Origin: Pseudoflavitalea rhizosphaerae | GTDB taxonomy: Bacteria > Bacteroidota > Bacteroidia > Chitinophagales > Chitinophagaceae | Assembly: GCF_003991355.1 (NCBI RefSeq) | Contig: NZ_RCSU01000003.1 | Span: 496,001 to 560,000 of the forward strand | Direction of reading: 5' to 3' | DNA: 64,000 nt | The notes under the pieces: model-generated | Told to the model about the DNA's origin: nothing | What the model saw: only the letters and a program-made list of their open reading frames with translations | The model's database searches: none | Program-made: the position numbers and the translations under genes | In this document: piece by piece, positions 54,648 to 63,346 of the stretch | Numbering within the stretch: the first letter of the stretch is position 1 | How the letters are laid out: every line of letters begins with the position of its first letter

Positions 54648-54890
54648 TCAGTACACATTTTTCGTATGCACATCACCGTTATGTTGCATAAATGACATTA
54701 AACCTTGTAAGATGGTCACTGATCCTTCTGCATCATACATCCGGATAATTTTTTCTTTAAAACGTCTTAGTTGCTCTGCCAGCAATACCCCGGCCCTTTC
54801 CGTGCTACTCGATGTTTGCTGCCAGGAGAGCCTTTTCCCACCTATTAACAGCTCTCCCCCGTTAAGTTCCATGGGTCTACCCGGACCCAT
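54648..54890 (-). CDS. Possible small protein of 80 residues
   Basis: The frame begins MGPGRPMELNGGELLIGGKR and ends NGDVHTKNVY, with a middle part of helical character (ERAGVLLAEQLRRFKEKIIRMYDAEG). Composition looks protein-like and a strong hairpin lies 26 bp behind the stop codon, which is the main support. There are two possible ATGs (54890 and 54872), both inside a perfect palindrome TCCATGGGT/ACCCATGGA. I do not recognise a family; it could be a remnant of a longer gene. Confidence 0.4.
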   Translation of the reverse strand: MGPGRPMELNGGELLIGGKRLSWQQTSSSTERAGVLLAEQLRRFKEKIIRMYDAEGSVTILQGLMSFMQHNGDVHTKNVY

Positions 54891-54893
54891 GGA
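54868..54893. promoter_or_regulatory. Palindrome over the start of the possible small gene
   Basis: TCCATGGGT (54868-54876) and ACCCATGGA (54885-54893) are exact reverse complements with an 8-nt spacer. In RNA the hairpin would hide both candidate start codons of the 54648-54890 frame. Confidence 0.4.
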
Positions 54894-55039
54894 CTTATTC
54901 TTTAAGGATGCTACGTCAATACAGCAGAATTAACCATAACAATGCTGTGCTTATTATTGCGCTCAACTTCCACTCAACCCTTCATACTGAACCGGCAGAA
55001 ATCCCATTGAATAAATCCATCACCAAAAACCAAATCTGT

Positions 55040-55819
55040 ATGAACCAACTCTTCATCAGTTTTTTTGTTACCAGCGCCATGAGCATGCTGGTATTCATTG
55101 TACTCTTACTGATTACCATCACACTTCAGTTCCGGAAGAAACATTCCTGGTTCCATTGGTCGGCACGCAGCTTTGTTTCCGTTTTCAGGATCCAGTTGCT
55201 CAACACGGAAATGCGCGCACAGGAAGCAATTTTCCGCATGATCTCAAGAGAGATACATGACAATGTTGGGCTTACACTCACCGCCGTCAAGCATTTTCTC
55301 TACCGGCTCAAACCAAGACAGGACCCAGATGAAGCCCGCTACCTCAAAGGGTCTATGGGAATGCTCAGCCGGGCTATGGACCAACTCCGTCATATCAGTC
55401 ACAGTATGAATGGTGATGTACTGGAAGATCAGGGCCTGGTGAATGCCCTTCAACAGGAAGTTGAAAGGATCAATCAATTGGACCATTTGCAGATCTCATT
55501 ACATGTGGAAGGTGAAGAGAAAACCTTCGAGCCTTCCAAAGAGATTGCCGTACTGCGAATGATCCAGGAATCCATCAATAATGTGATCAAGCATGCTAAA
55601 GCCAGGATAGTGGATATCCAGCTCAGGTTCTCAGACAACCGTTTGGATCTTCAGGTCTGTGATGACGGTATTGGGATTGGTGCAGCGCTGGAAAAAAAAG
55701 TAATGGGCAACGGGTTGGCAAATCTGCATAAACGTGCGGAGTTGTTGCAGGGTTGCTGCACTATAACCAGCAATCAACCCAAAGGGACCACCATTGCCAT
55801 TTCAATACCTATCAACTAA
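55040..55819 (+). CDS. DesK/NarX-type sensor histidine kinase 1
   Basis: 259 residues from the ATG at 55040: one N-terminal transmembrane helix (about 5-30), short linker, HisKA_3 dimerisation domain with phospho-acceptor His73 (REIHDNVGLTLTAVKHF), and a HATPase domain (about 160-259: QESINNVIKHAKA N-box, VCDDGIGIG G1 box, GNGLANLHKRAELLQG G2 box). There is no extracellular sensor domain, so sensing would depend on the membrane helix or a partner protein. The frame is open back to 54908, but the added residues look unlike a membrane protein N-terminus. Regulator 2 follows after 6 bp, forming a kinase/regulator operon. Confidence 0.9.
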   Translation: MNQLFISFFVTSAMSMLVFIVLLLITITLQFRKKHSWFHWSARSFVSVFRIQLLNTEMRAQEAIFRMISREIHDNVGLTLTAVKHFLYRLKPRQDPDEARYLKGSMGMLSRAMDQLRHISHSMNGDVLEDQGLVNALQQEVERINQLDHLQISLHVEGEEKTFEPSKEIAVLRMIQESINNVIKHAKARIVDIQLRFSDNRLDLQVCDDGIGIGAALEKKVMGNGLANLHKRAELLQGCCTITSNQPKGTTIAISIPIN

Positions 55820-55825
55820 TAAACC

Positions 55826-56485
55826 ATGAAATCAAATACTATCTATACTGTTGGTATCGCAGACGATCACAGCATTATGCGTCAGGGCGTTGCAATGATG
55901 ATCAATTCATTCGGCGGATTCTCAGTTGTACTGGAAGCAGGAGACGGTGCCGAAGTATTGAAACAACTTGATGCAGGCAATATACCTGATCTGATACTAC
56001 TGGACCAGAACATGCCTGAAATAGACGGGTATGCTACCGCAAAATATCTTATGAATAATTATCCGGGTATCCGTGTGCTGATGTTTAGCATCTATAATTC
56101 CGACTCTTTCCTGATCCGCTTCTTACATGCAGGAGCAAGAGGATTTGTCCGTAAGGATGCGGACCTTGCTGAGTTGAAGCTGGCAATGCAGACTGTGATG
56201 GAAGAAGGCTTTTATCATTCGAACGACACAGCGGGAAGGATCACCACTACTTATCGCAGTCCATTCCGCGATGAATTGCTCGGTAAAAGAACATTGACAG
56301 ACCAGGAGGTTGAGTTCCTGAAGCTGATCACTTCAGAAGCAACCTACAAAGCCATTTCTTCCATCATGAGCATCCCAATGCGCGCACTTGATACGATCAG
56401 GGATAATCTGTTCATCCGTTTGGGAGTGAAGAACCGCGTTGGACTGGCTATGTATGCCATCCGCAGCGGTATCGTCCATATCTGA
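55826..56485 (+). CDS. NarL/FixJ-type response regulator 2, divergent HTH
   Basis: 219 residues. Receiver (about 6-125) with Asp13-Asp14, phospho-acceptor Asp60 (LILLDQNMPEIDG), Ser in VLMFSIYN and Lys in GFVRKDAD. The C-terminal helix-turn-helix (about 150-215) is less canonical than in its neighbours: the usual SPRTVE segment is replaced by IPMRALDTIRDNLFIRLGVKNRVGLAMYA. It starts 6 bp after kinase 1 and is its obvious partner. Confidence 0.92.
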   Translation: MKSNTIYTVGIADDHSIMRQGVAMMINSFGGFSVVLEAGDGAEVLKQLDAGNIPDLILLDQNMPEIDGYATAKYLMNNYPGIRVLMFSIYNSDSFLIRFLHAGARGFVRKDADLAELKLAMQTVMEEGFYHSNDTAGRITTTYRSPFRDELLGKRTLTDQEVEFLKLITSEATYKAISSIMSIPMRALDTIRDNLFIRLGVKNRVGLAMYAIRSGIVHI

Positions 56486-56762
56486 CGGATAGCTTTTTGC
56501 TTTCTAGTTTGTCCATGTAATATTAATCCCTCCCAATGAGAGCTCCGGAAGCCTGCACCTGGCAAGGCTTAGAAGAAACTATGCCTGCTTCAGGAACAGC
56601 CGGAAAGGACGCTGCTTTATTATTGCGTCGTTACCGGTAATGAAGACAGGTCCTGATCAGCAGGTTCAGGAAAATGGCATAGTTATTCAGACAGATTGGT
56701 GAGCCGATCTGTGCGGGCGGCTTATCAACTGTGTAACCTGGCCAAGGTGCCGGCTCCGGTTT

Positions 56763-57422
56763 TTAATCGATCAACTTATTGCGCATGCCATACATGATCA
56801 ATCCGGCAATGGTTTTTGCTCCAACTTTGGATTTCATATTTTGCCTGATGGTTTCAACTGTGCGCGGGCTGAGAAATACTTCTTTGGAAATCTCTTCCGT
56901 GGTTTTGTCTTCCGCCAGCAACCTGAGAATGCGGATTTCCTTTTCTGAAAACTTGATGGGATTTGGGTAGAATTGTCTTACCTGTTTCTTGGTTTGAAGT
57001 TTGGAAAGTACAGCTTTATTAACAAGATCGTTGAAATAGAAGTCTTCATTCATGCAGGCAAGGATAGCCTGGTAGATTTCTTCCGGATCTGATGTTTTGG
57101 TGAGATAGGCATTGGCGCCCATTTCCATCATTTTGGTGATCATTTCCTGATCATCGTACATGGTGAGTACTACGATTTTTACATCGTTGTATTCTTTGCG
57201 GAGGATGCCGATGGCATTCACACCATCCACCTCCGGCATCCGGATGTCCATGAGGAGTACATCCGGCTTTTTCAACTTCATCTTGTGCATCAGGTCTTTT
57301 CCGTCCTCTGCCTCCCAAAGGATCTTCAGATATTCTTTGCCTTTGAGAGCCATCTTAATGCCGTCGCGGAAAATCTTGTGATCGTCGGCTATTGATACCT
57401 TGATTACCAGTTCAGCGCTCAT
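56763..57422 (-). CDS. NarL/FixJ-type response regulator 3
   Basis: 219 residues. Receiver with Asp13-Asp14, phospho-acceptor Asp59 (VLLMDIRMPEVDG), Thr in IVVLTMYDD, Lys in AYLTKTSD; LuxR-type HTH (about 150-215: FSEKEIRILRLLAEDKTTEEISKEVFLSPRTVETIRQNMKSKVG). Orphan on its strand and close in sequence to regulator 1. Repeat copy B lies about 370 bp upstream, as copy A does for regulator 1, suggesting that the regulator and its upstream region were duplicated together. Confidence 0.93.
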   Translation of the reverse strand: MSAELVIKVSIADDHKIFRDGIKMALKGKEYLKILWEAEDGKDLMHKMKLKKPDVLLMDIRMPEVDGVNAIGILRKEYNDVKIVVLTMYDDQEMITKMMEMGANAYLTKTSDPEEIYQAILACMNEDFYFNDLVNKAVLSKLQTKKQVRQFYPNPIKFSEKEIRILRLLAEDKTTEEISKEVFLSPRTVETIRQNMKSKVGAKTIAGLIMYGMRNKLID

Positions 57423-58345
57423 AACGGGGCAGGTTTGACTTTATTGGTTGGGTTAGTAACGTACTAAACGATGCCGGTGGACCATCATTGTACCGGGAGA
57501 AAAATCCCGTTAAAAATCCGTTGATTACACCGTGCCGGATACTCTCAATCAGCCACACCATTGTCACGGCAAACGCTGCCGTTGCTGCTTCATGCCATTT
57601 CCTTTCTCTCCGGATCCTTAACAGGCGCCGGTTCCTGTAACAATGGTAGTTAGTTTTATTGAAACGGTATCGGGATTTTACCAACACCCGGTACTGGAAT
57701 ATCTACGAACCTAAAAGTAATTACTGAACGGCCAAAATCAAGCAATAATGCTCTTGTAGCTTGAAATACACTACAATATATTTGTGCTGAAGTTGATTGG
57801 TACAGAATTGGCAACCTCTTCGATCATCCAATGTCCTGAGTTTACCGTCCAAAAACTAATTTCCAAATATCCACTGAAAGCCGTGTCAAATCCAATATCA
57901 GTCAACTTCTTCTTTTTTCCAATTATCTTTTGAAAAAACGGCTCCCTCTTTTATACTCCAGTTTATCATTTTTTTGCCTGAATGGCAATATTTAGCTTGA
58001 TACCCACTACCTCCTCTTTCCAACAGTCCCGTTTTTAAGATCCTCAAAACCTTGGGAATACTTTTCCACAATCCGGCATGATTTGTGAATAACCTCGATG
58101 GAGTTCGTAAGTTTTCCAGATTAAATTGCGATTTTTACCATAGTAAAAATACGGTCTATAAACAGAGTTTCTACTCATTTTTATATCGTAGTAATACCCT
58201 GAAATTTCTCGTAAACCCACGACACGCTTGAATTGCAGGCAATTTAAACCATTTCACCGAGCCTTTCTACCTGTTGCCCACCTTTTTTTTTGGAGGTTCT
58301 TTTACCACTCGGAACTACTATTCTAAACCTCTTAAACTTACTACT
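57423..58345. other. 923-bp gap with repeat copy B
   Basis: AT-rich stretch between divergent genes. Holds repeat copy B (57792-57906). A short minus-strand frame overlapping regulator 3 (57687-57412) looks accidental. No consensus promoter pair was found before the gene at 58346. Confidence 0.5.
57792..57906. repeat. Dispersed 110-bp repeat, copy B
   Basis: Starts GTTGATTG and ends CAGTCAAC (imperfect inverted ends). In between it follows copy A in order: GGCAACCTC, ATCCAATGTCCT, ACCGTCCA, TTCCAA, AAATCCAAT. Identity by eye is about 65-70 percent with small indels. Confidence 0.75.
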
Positions 58346-58744
58346 ATGATGCAAAACGAACTCATCACTAAACGCGATATCAAGGCTATTGGTGAAGAGA
58401 TCGGCTTCGAGCTCGGAGCTACAATGGTTAACGACTACCAAACAGCCAATCCTCAGGATGCTTATTGCTACGTAATCGGTCGTAACATCATCGAAAACAT
58501 CCTTGCTCAACCTGGTTGCGTAGGCATTCAGTTCTACAACGCTTACAATGAAATGGGCGAAAAAACTTTGGTTTATGTAGGTTTAGACGCTGATGGCAAA
58601 GCCATCCTCGAGTACGCTACTGTAAACCAGGAAGGCCAACTGTCAACCAACAAAGGCATCGTGGCCGACCGTATTGTTCGCAGGCCAAGCACTCCACCGC
58701 CCACTTCGCCTGAGCCCGACACATTCACCTGGATCGTCGATTAA
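58346..58744 (+). CDS. Small cytoplasmic protein of unknown function
   Basis: 132 residues from the ATG at 58346 (MMQNELITKRDIKAIGEEIG). No signal peptide or membrane helix. Two parts: a compact domain (1-112) with conserved-looking blocks MVNDYQTANPQDAYCYVIGRNIIENILAQPGCVGIQFYNAYNEMGEKTLVYVGLDADGKAILEYA, and a Pro/Thr-rich tail (STPPPTSPEPD). Codons are noticeably of the strongly expressed type (AAC, GGT, GTA, GCT) compared with its neighbours. Similar proteins exist as hypothetical genes in this bacterial family as far as I recall; the role is unknown. It sits ahead of the seven-helix protein, kinase 2 and regulator 4 in the same direction. Confidence 0.8.
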   Translation: MMQNELITKRDIKAIGEEIGFELGATMVNDYQTANPQDAYCYVIGRNIIENILAQPGCVGIQFYNAYNEMGEKTLVYVGLDADGKAILEYATVNQEGQLSTNKGIVADRIVRRPSTPPPTSPEPDTFTWIVD

Positions 58745-58764
58745 ATAGAATTTATTTGAACTTC

Positions 58765-59516
58765 ATGATGCCTTTTATATATTTGACCCCAAATGCTGTT
58801 CAAATATAGAGGCTCTACTTCAACATATTACTATTTATTCCCACTTATTACCCTTATTACTGTTCGTCATATTCTTTAAAAGAAACAGAAGAACAGAGAT
58901 AAGGGTAATTTTATTTTATTGCGGATACGCTTTTCTGAATGATCTCACTATTTCCAATCTGAGCCTTCGGACCAGTGAATCGAACAATTTTCTGATCTAT
59001 ATCCTGCTGAGCGTTTTCACTGTTTTCGAATATTTGTTGTTCTCAGCATTTATCTGGCTCAACCTGCGGAAAGGCGTCTTCAAGAAGATCGTACTGATCG
59101 CATCCCCTTTCTTTCTGACCTTTTCTTTCTTTGAATTCTTCAGAACACAGGGATCATCCATTGACTCACTGAGTATTACAGTGGAATATCTCCTGCTTAT
59201 CATATTCTGCCTGTTCTATTTCTTCAAAGAGATCAATCAACCCGAATCTGTATTCATCTATTCCTCGTACACTTTCTGGGTAATTGTAGGCATTCTCATC
59301 TATTCCACGGGAACTTTCTTCTTTTTTACCTATTCCAGGAATTTAAGTGATGAAGAATGGGCCAAATGGTCAGTCATAAATTATATATTTACTATTATTA
59401 AGAATATTCTTTTTGGAATTGCCGTGATCATGCCCAAAAAGAACGATACGCTCCAATCCCAGGAAAAACATTACAGGGATCAACTCTTTGATCCACCACC
59501 ACTAAACCCATTATAA
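58765..59516 (+). CDS. Seven-helix membrane protein without a normal start; possible -1 frameshift
   Basis: A frame open from 58749 to the stop at 59516 encodes seven hydrophobic segments and aligns along its length with the protein at 61139-61819. No ATG, GTG or TTG exists in this frame before TTG at 59034, which would remove helices 1, 2 and part of 3. An ATG at 58765, placed behind TTTATTTG, opens a 14-codon frame ending at 58809; within it C-CCA-AAT (58788... read as CCCAAAT, 58788-58794) is a slippery heptamer in the right phase, and a -1 slip there enters the long frame. A sequencing error, a true frameshift mutation or a rare start (ATT, ATA, CTG) are alternatives. Likely partner of kinase 2, which starts 25 bp later. 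Confidence 0.6.
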
Positions 59517-59541
59517 AAAACCAATTACCTGTTCATAGGCC

Positions 59542-60381
59542 ATGCTCTTCCTCCAGATAAGCAGCACTGATAGCCCCGTTTCCCTGGTACTGTTCTTTGG
59601 TACAGTAGGCATGTTGGCATTGACCATCGGCCTTATCGTCTTCATCATCTTCCACCAACGGAAAGTGATCCGCTACCAGCTTCAGTTACAGCGGCTGGAG
59701 CAGGAGCAACAGAAGATGCTGCTCAACGCCTCCATCCGCCTGCAGGAAGAAGAACGCCAGCGCATAGCCGCGGACCTTCACGATGATGCAGGCCCACTCC
59801 TCGCCACCGCCCGCTTGTATCTGAACGAGAACCTCGTAAACCTCGATAAGACTTCGCAACTTCAAAGCATCTACAATGCCAAGCAGATCATCGATGATAC
59901 CATCCAGCTGATCAGGAATATCTCACATAGCCTCATGCCCCCCACCCTGAAGAATTTCGGGCTGGAATCTGCCGTGAACGACCTCTTCCAGAAGATCAGC
60001 GGCTCGGGCAGCATGAACGCCAGTTGCAGGTTCCATGATTATCGCGACAGGCTCCATCCGGACCAGGAGCTGATCATTTTCCGCGTTATACAAGAGTTGG
60101 TGAATAATATCCTCAAACACAGCAATGCCAGTTTCATTCATGTTACCCAGAATCTCGGCGGAAACAAGCTGTATATCAGGATGCACCACGACGGGAAGGG
60201 AATTACCCAGAGCGATTTCGAGAAACTCAACAAAAGCAACCAGGGCCTGGGTCTAAAAAATATCCAGAGCCGCCTCAAGCTCCTGCACGGAAGAATTTAC
60301 TTTGAAAAAGACATGTCTCAAACCTATTATAAAGTAACCATTGAAATACCAAGAGTTGAGGAAGAAGTAGTAGCAGAATGA
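59542..60381 (+). CDS. DesK/NarX-type sensor histidine kinase 2
   Basis: 279 residues: one transmembrane helix (about 14-38), coiled coil (40-68, QLQLQRLEQEQQKML), HisKA_3 domain with His80 (RQRIAADLHDDAGPLLATARLYL), and HATPase domain (about 185-275: QELVNNILKHSNA, HHDGKGI, GLGLKNIQSRLKLLHG). As in kinase 1 there is no external sensor domain; the seven-helix proteins on either side (58765-59516 and 61139-61819) are plausible sensing partners. Regulator 4 follows 57 bp downstream. Confidence 0.93.
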   Translation: MLFLQISSTDSPVSLVLFFGTVGMLALTIGLIVFIIFHQRKVIRYQLQLQRLEQEQQKMLLNASIRLQEEERQRIAADLHDDAGPLLATARLYLNENLVNLDKTSQLQSIYNAKQIIDDTIQLIRNISHSLMPPTLKNFGLESAVNDLFQKISGSGSMNASCRFHDYRDRLHPDQELIIFRVIQELVNNILKHSNASFIHVTQNLGGNKLYIRMHHDGKGITQSDFEKLNKSNQGLGLKNIQSRLKLLHGRIYFEKDMSQTYYKVTIEIPRVEEEVVAE

Positions 60382-60438
60382 TTCAATGGTTCATGTTCAT
60401 ACATTCTGTAAATTTAGACTGCCAATATCATAAAAACA

Positions 60439-61095
60439 ATGGGACCCATTAAAGTTGCTATCGCAGACGACCACAAGATCTTTCGAAAAGGAGTGATACT
60501 TTCCCTCCGTCCCTACACAAATATCAAATTTGTGCTGGAGGCGGAGAACGGGCAGGAACTGTTAGACAATCTGCCGGGATTGACGGAGCAGCCTGATGTA
60601 ATTCTGATGGACCTTAGAATGCCGCTGAAAGACGGAATTGAAACCACCAAGATCATTGCCCGGCAATATCCGCAGATCCATGTGATTGCGCTGACCATGT
60701 ATGAAGATGAGCGCTTCGTCAGTCATATGATGGAAATCGGCGCCAACGGATATTTGCTCAAAAGCGCTGATCCTGCCGAGATCAAGAAAGCCATTATGGA
60801 AGTAATGAGCAAAGGCTATTATCTCAACAATTTCGTGAACAGGATATTGTTGAAAAAATCGCATGCCCGCCAGAAAGTAGTGCCAACGCTCAATAGCGAG
60901 ATCACCCTGAGCGATCGTGAAAGAGATGTGATCAAGTACATCTGCATGGAATTCACAGCGCATGAAATTGCACAGAAGCTGGAAGTGAGCCCCAGAACTG
61001 TGGAGGCGATAAAAGACCGGTTGATGGAACGCTTTGGCTCCAAGAACACTGCCGGCCTTGTTTTCTTTGCCGTAAAAAACAACCTGATCGATTAG
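60439..61095 (+). CDS. NarL/FixJ-type response regulator 4
   Basis: 218 residues. Receiver with Asp10-Asp11, phospho-acceptor Asp58 (VILMDLRMPLKDG), Thr in VIALTMYED and Lys in GYLLKSAD; LuxR-type HTH (about 152-215: LSDRERDVIKYICMEFTAHEIAQKLEVSPRTVEAIKDRLMERFG). Partner of kinase 2 by position. The next gene, 43 bp downstream, encodes a seven-helix protein, so kinase, regulator and membrane protein likely form one unit. Confidence 0.94.
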   Translation: MGPIKVAIADDHKIFRKGVILSLRPYTNIKFVLEAENGQELLDNLPGLTEQPDVILMDLRMPLKDGIETTKIIARQYPQIHVIALTMYEDERFVSHMMEIGANGYLLKSADPAEIKKAIMEVMSKGYYLNNFVNRILLKKSHARQKVVPTLNSEITLSDRERDVIKYICMEFTAHEIAQKLEVSPRTVEAIKDRLMERFGSKNTAGLVFFAVKNNLID

Positions 61096-61138
61096 ATTTA
61101 TTACTCTATGAAACCCCGGTTACAGACTTGTAGCCATT

Positions 61139-61819
61139 ATGGTAAATGCCGGAACTATACAGAACACCCTTTGCATCATCGCCATGCTGGCTGCGCTGGC
61201 GCCGGCCCTGATCATCCTGTTCAGACGGGTGTGGCAATCGGATATACTGAACTTCCTGATGGTGTTCTCCCTCCTCAGTTTCATGCACCAGCTGCTCACG
61301 GGAATCATGCCGGCTAACCAAATCGGCTACCACTTCACACATGCAGCTTTCAGTCTTGGTGAATTCATCCTGTTGCTCTTCCTGCTCAGACCTCCGGCAG
61401 ATCCCAGATGGAAGCGCGATCTCTTCTATATCTTTTCCATCGCATTCCTCTCCGTGATCATCACTGTGTATGCCATCACGGGTGCCGCGTCTTCCGGAAG
61501 CACTATAATGGTTTTACAGAACCTGATCCTGCTGGCAGCCTCCATTGCAGGTTTAATACAGTTACTTAGATCAGGAGAAGTATTCATTTTCCAGTTGCCG
61601 CTTTTCTGGATCATTGCAGGTACCATCGCCTTCTCCTGTATGGAACTGTTGCTGGCAATGGTCCCATACAACGGGAACGGACAGCCGCAAAGGGAAATGG
61701 CTATCATGCAATCACTCGTTATCATTATCAGGAGCGTTTTCTTCATCATCGCCGCATCCACCAAAATAAAGAACCCTGCAGTGAAGCACACTACAGGGTT
61801 TAAAGAGTTCAGGTACTGA
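61139..61819 (+). CDS. Seven-helix membrane protein, possible sensor
   Basis: 226 residues with seven predicted membrane helices (about 10-28, 35-56, 65-82, 93-111, 120-140, 147-172, 187-206) and short loops. The same pattern and several aligned positions are seen in the protein at 58765-59516, so the two are paralogues. No catalytic domain is attached. Placement next to kinases that lack sensor domains suggests a sensing or regulatory role in the membrane; this is inference from position only. Followed by a REP-like element. Confidence 0.85.
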   Translation: MVNAGTIQNTLCIIAMLAALAPALIILFRRVWQSDILNFLMVFSLLSFMHQLLTGIMPANQIGYHFTHAAFSLGEFILLLFLLRPPADPRWKRDLFYIFSIAFLSVIITVYAITGAASSGSTIMVLQNLILLAASIAGLIQLLRSGEVFIFQLPLFWIIAGTIAFSCMELLLAMVPYNGNGQPQREMAIMQSLVIIIRSVFFIIAASTKIKNPAVKHTTGFKEFRY

Positions 61820-61827
61820 TGGGACGA

Positions 61828-61878
61828 GATCGCCGGAGGCGATCAAATAGAAGTCACTCGCGGGGACGCGAGCGACTG
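61828..61878. repeat. REP-like palindromic element, copy 4 (short)
   Basis: GATCGCCGGAGGCGATC (61828-61844) and the variant outer arm with CGCGGGGACGCG (61854-61878), 8 bp after the stop codon at 61819 and before the convergent scoB stop at 61900. Confidence 0.85.
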
Positions 61879-61899
61879 GGCACAGCATAAATATTTTCG

Positions 61900-62559
61900 T
61901 CAGATCTTCATTTCGGGAATATCTCCTTCGATGATGAGCTTGCCGGCAGTTTTCGATTTGATCTCCTCCACAGTCACGCCAGGAGCACGTTCCAACAATT
62001 TGAAACCGCCTCCGGGCATTACTTCCAGCACAGCCAGGTCAGACACGATGCGCTTCACACAGTTCACTCCTGTAAGCGGCAGCGTACAGGCCGGCAGTAC
62101 TTTCGATTCTCCTTTAGGGTTAGTATGCATCATCGCTACGATGATATTCTTGGCGCTGGCCACCAGGTCCATCGCTCCTCCCATCCCTTTCACCATTTTC
62201 CCGGGGATCTTCCAGTTGGCAATGTCTCCGTTCTCAGAAACTTCCATCGCACCCAAAACCGTGAGGTCAACCTTCCCGGCGCGGATCATTCCAAAACTTT
62301 CGGCGCTGTCGAAAAAAGCGCTGCCGGGAATGGTAGTAACTGTTTCCTTGCCTGCATTGATCAGGTCAGCATCTATTTGCTCTTCGTCGGGATAAGGGCC
62401 CATACCGAGCAGTCCGTTTTCTGACTGCAGCATGATGCTCATTCCCCCAGGGATATAATTGCTCACCAGCGTGGGGATGCCGATGCCAAGATTAACATAC
62501 ATACCATCGCGCAGTTCCTGCGCAATACGTTTTGCAATACCGAATTTATCTAAAGCCAT
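61900..62559 (-). CDS. scoB: 3-oxoacid CoA-transferase subunit B
   Basis: Beta subunit of a succinyl-CoA:acetoacetate-type CoA-transferase, used in ketone-body or short-chain acid metabolism. 219 residues. [36 protein letters not shown] carries the catalytic Glu in [31 protein letters not shown] and [18 protein letters not shown] are typical. It follows scoA after 32 bp on the same strand. Confidence 0.96.
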   Translation of the reverse strand: MALDKFGIAKRIAQELRDGMYVNLGIGIPTLVSNYIPGGMSIMLQSENGLLGMGPYPDEEQIDADLINAGKETVTTIPGSAFFDSAESFGMIRAGKVDLTVLGAMEVSENGDIANWKIPGKMVKGMGGAMDLVASAKNIIVAMMHTNPKGESKVLPACTLPLTGVNCVKRIVSDLAVLEVMPGGGFKLLERAPGVTVEEIKSKTAGKLIIEGDIPEMKI

Positions 62560-62591
62560 AAAAGCATTTGAAGATGAAAAAATTGAACAGG

Positions 62592-63284
62592 TCAGAGCTT
62601 TACCGTGCGTCTTTCGATCCGTTTCTCATAATTACCGCCCTGGAAGATGCGATGAACGTAGATCCCGGCCACATGCACATCATCCGGATCGATCTCTCCG
62701 GGTTTCACCAGCTGCTCCACTTCCGCAATGGTGATATCACCGGCTTTTGCCATGGAAGTAGAGAAATTACGGGTGGTTTTGCGGAATACCAGGTTGCCCA
62801 GGGTATCACCTTTCCAGGCCTTCACAATGGAGAAAGACGCATGCAGCGCATGTTCCATGAGGTACATCTTTCCATTGAACTCACGCACTTCTTTGCCTGC
62901 AGCTATTTCTGTTCCATAACCTGCCGGCGTATAAAAAGCGGGAATGCCCATACCGGCCATCTGTATGCGCGTTGCGAGTGTGCCCTGCGGAATAAGGTCC
63001 ACTTCCAGTTCTCCATTGAGGAGCTGGCGCTCAAACTCCGCATTCTCTCCCACATAGGAGCTCATCATTTTTTTGATCTGGCGGGTCTTCAGCATCAGGC
63101 CCAGTCCGAAATCATCCACACCGGCATTATTGGAGATGCAGGTAAGGTTCTTCACCCCACTGCGCACCAGCGCCGCAATACTGTTCTCGGGGATACCACA
63201 AAGACCAAAGCCACCCAACATGATGGTGGCTCCGTCCTGTATATCTTTTACTGCCTCATCGGCATTTGCAACAACTTTATTCAT
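62592..63284 (-). CDS. scoA: 3-oxoacid CoA-transferase subunit A
   Basis: Alpha subunit of the same CoA-transferase, 230 residues. [20 protein letters not shown] holds the CoA-transferase family I signature, followed by [54 protein letters not shown] and [15 protein letters not shown]. The ATG at 63284 is used; a TTG nine bases upstream is the only other choice. First gene of scoAB. Confidence 0.96.
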   Translation of the reverse strand: MNKVVANADEAVKDIQDGATIMLGGFGLCGIPENSIAALVRSGVKNLTCISNNAGVDDFGLGLMLKTRQIKKMMSSYVGENAEFERQLLNGELEVDLIPQGTLATRIQMAGMGIPAFYTPAGYGTEIAAGKEVREFNGKMYLMEHALHASFSIVKAWKGDTLGNLVFRKTTRNFSTSMAKAGDITIAEVEQLVKPGEIDPDDVHVAGIYVHRIFQGGNYEKRIERRTVKL

Positions 63285-63346
63285 ATCTGACAAGCGAATT
63301 TTAGATGGTAAAAATACAGATAAACCAGGAGGCGGGAAGCAGCGGC

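Larger units (their letters stand above)
53794..55039. other. 1.25-kb gap with a repeat, palindromes and a possible small gene
   Basis: AT-rich stretch between regulator 1 and the kinase gene. It holds repeat copy A (54108-54215), a long perfect hairpin (54576-54621), a possible 80-residue minus-strand gene (54648-54890) and a palindrome over that gene's start (54868-54893). The remainder shows nothing I can name. Confidence 0.6.

Noticed and set aside
54514-54933. A 139-codon plus-strand frame before kinase 1
   Set aside because: Low-complexity composition rich in Ser, Pro and Phe, runs through the long hairpin, and overlaps the more protein-like minus-strand frame.
57412-57687. A 91-codon minus-strand frame with one hydrophobic segment
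   Set aside because: Needs a GTG start, overlaps the start of regulator 3, and has no terminator or homologue that I recognise.
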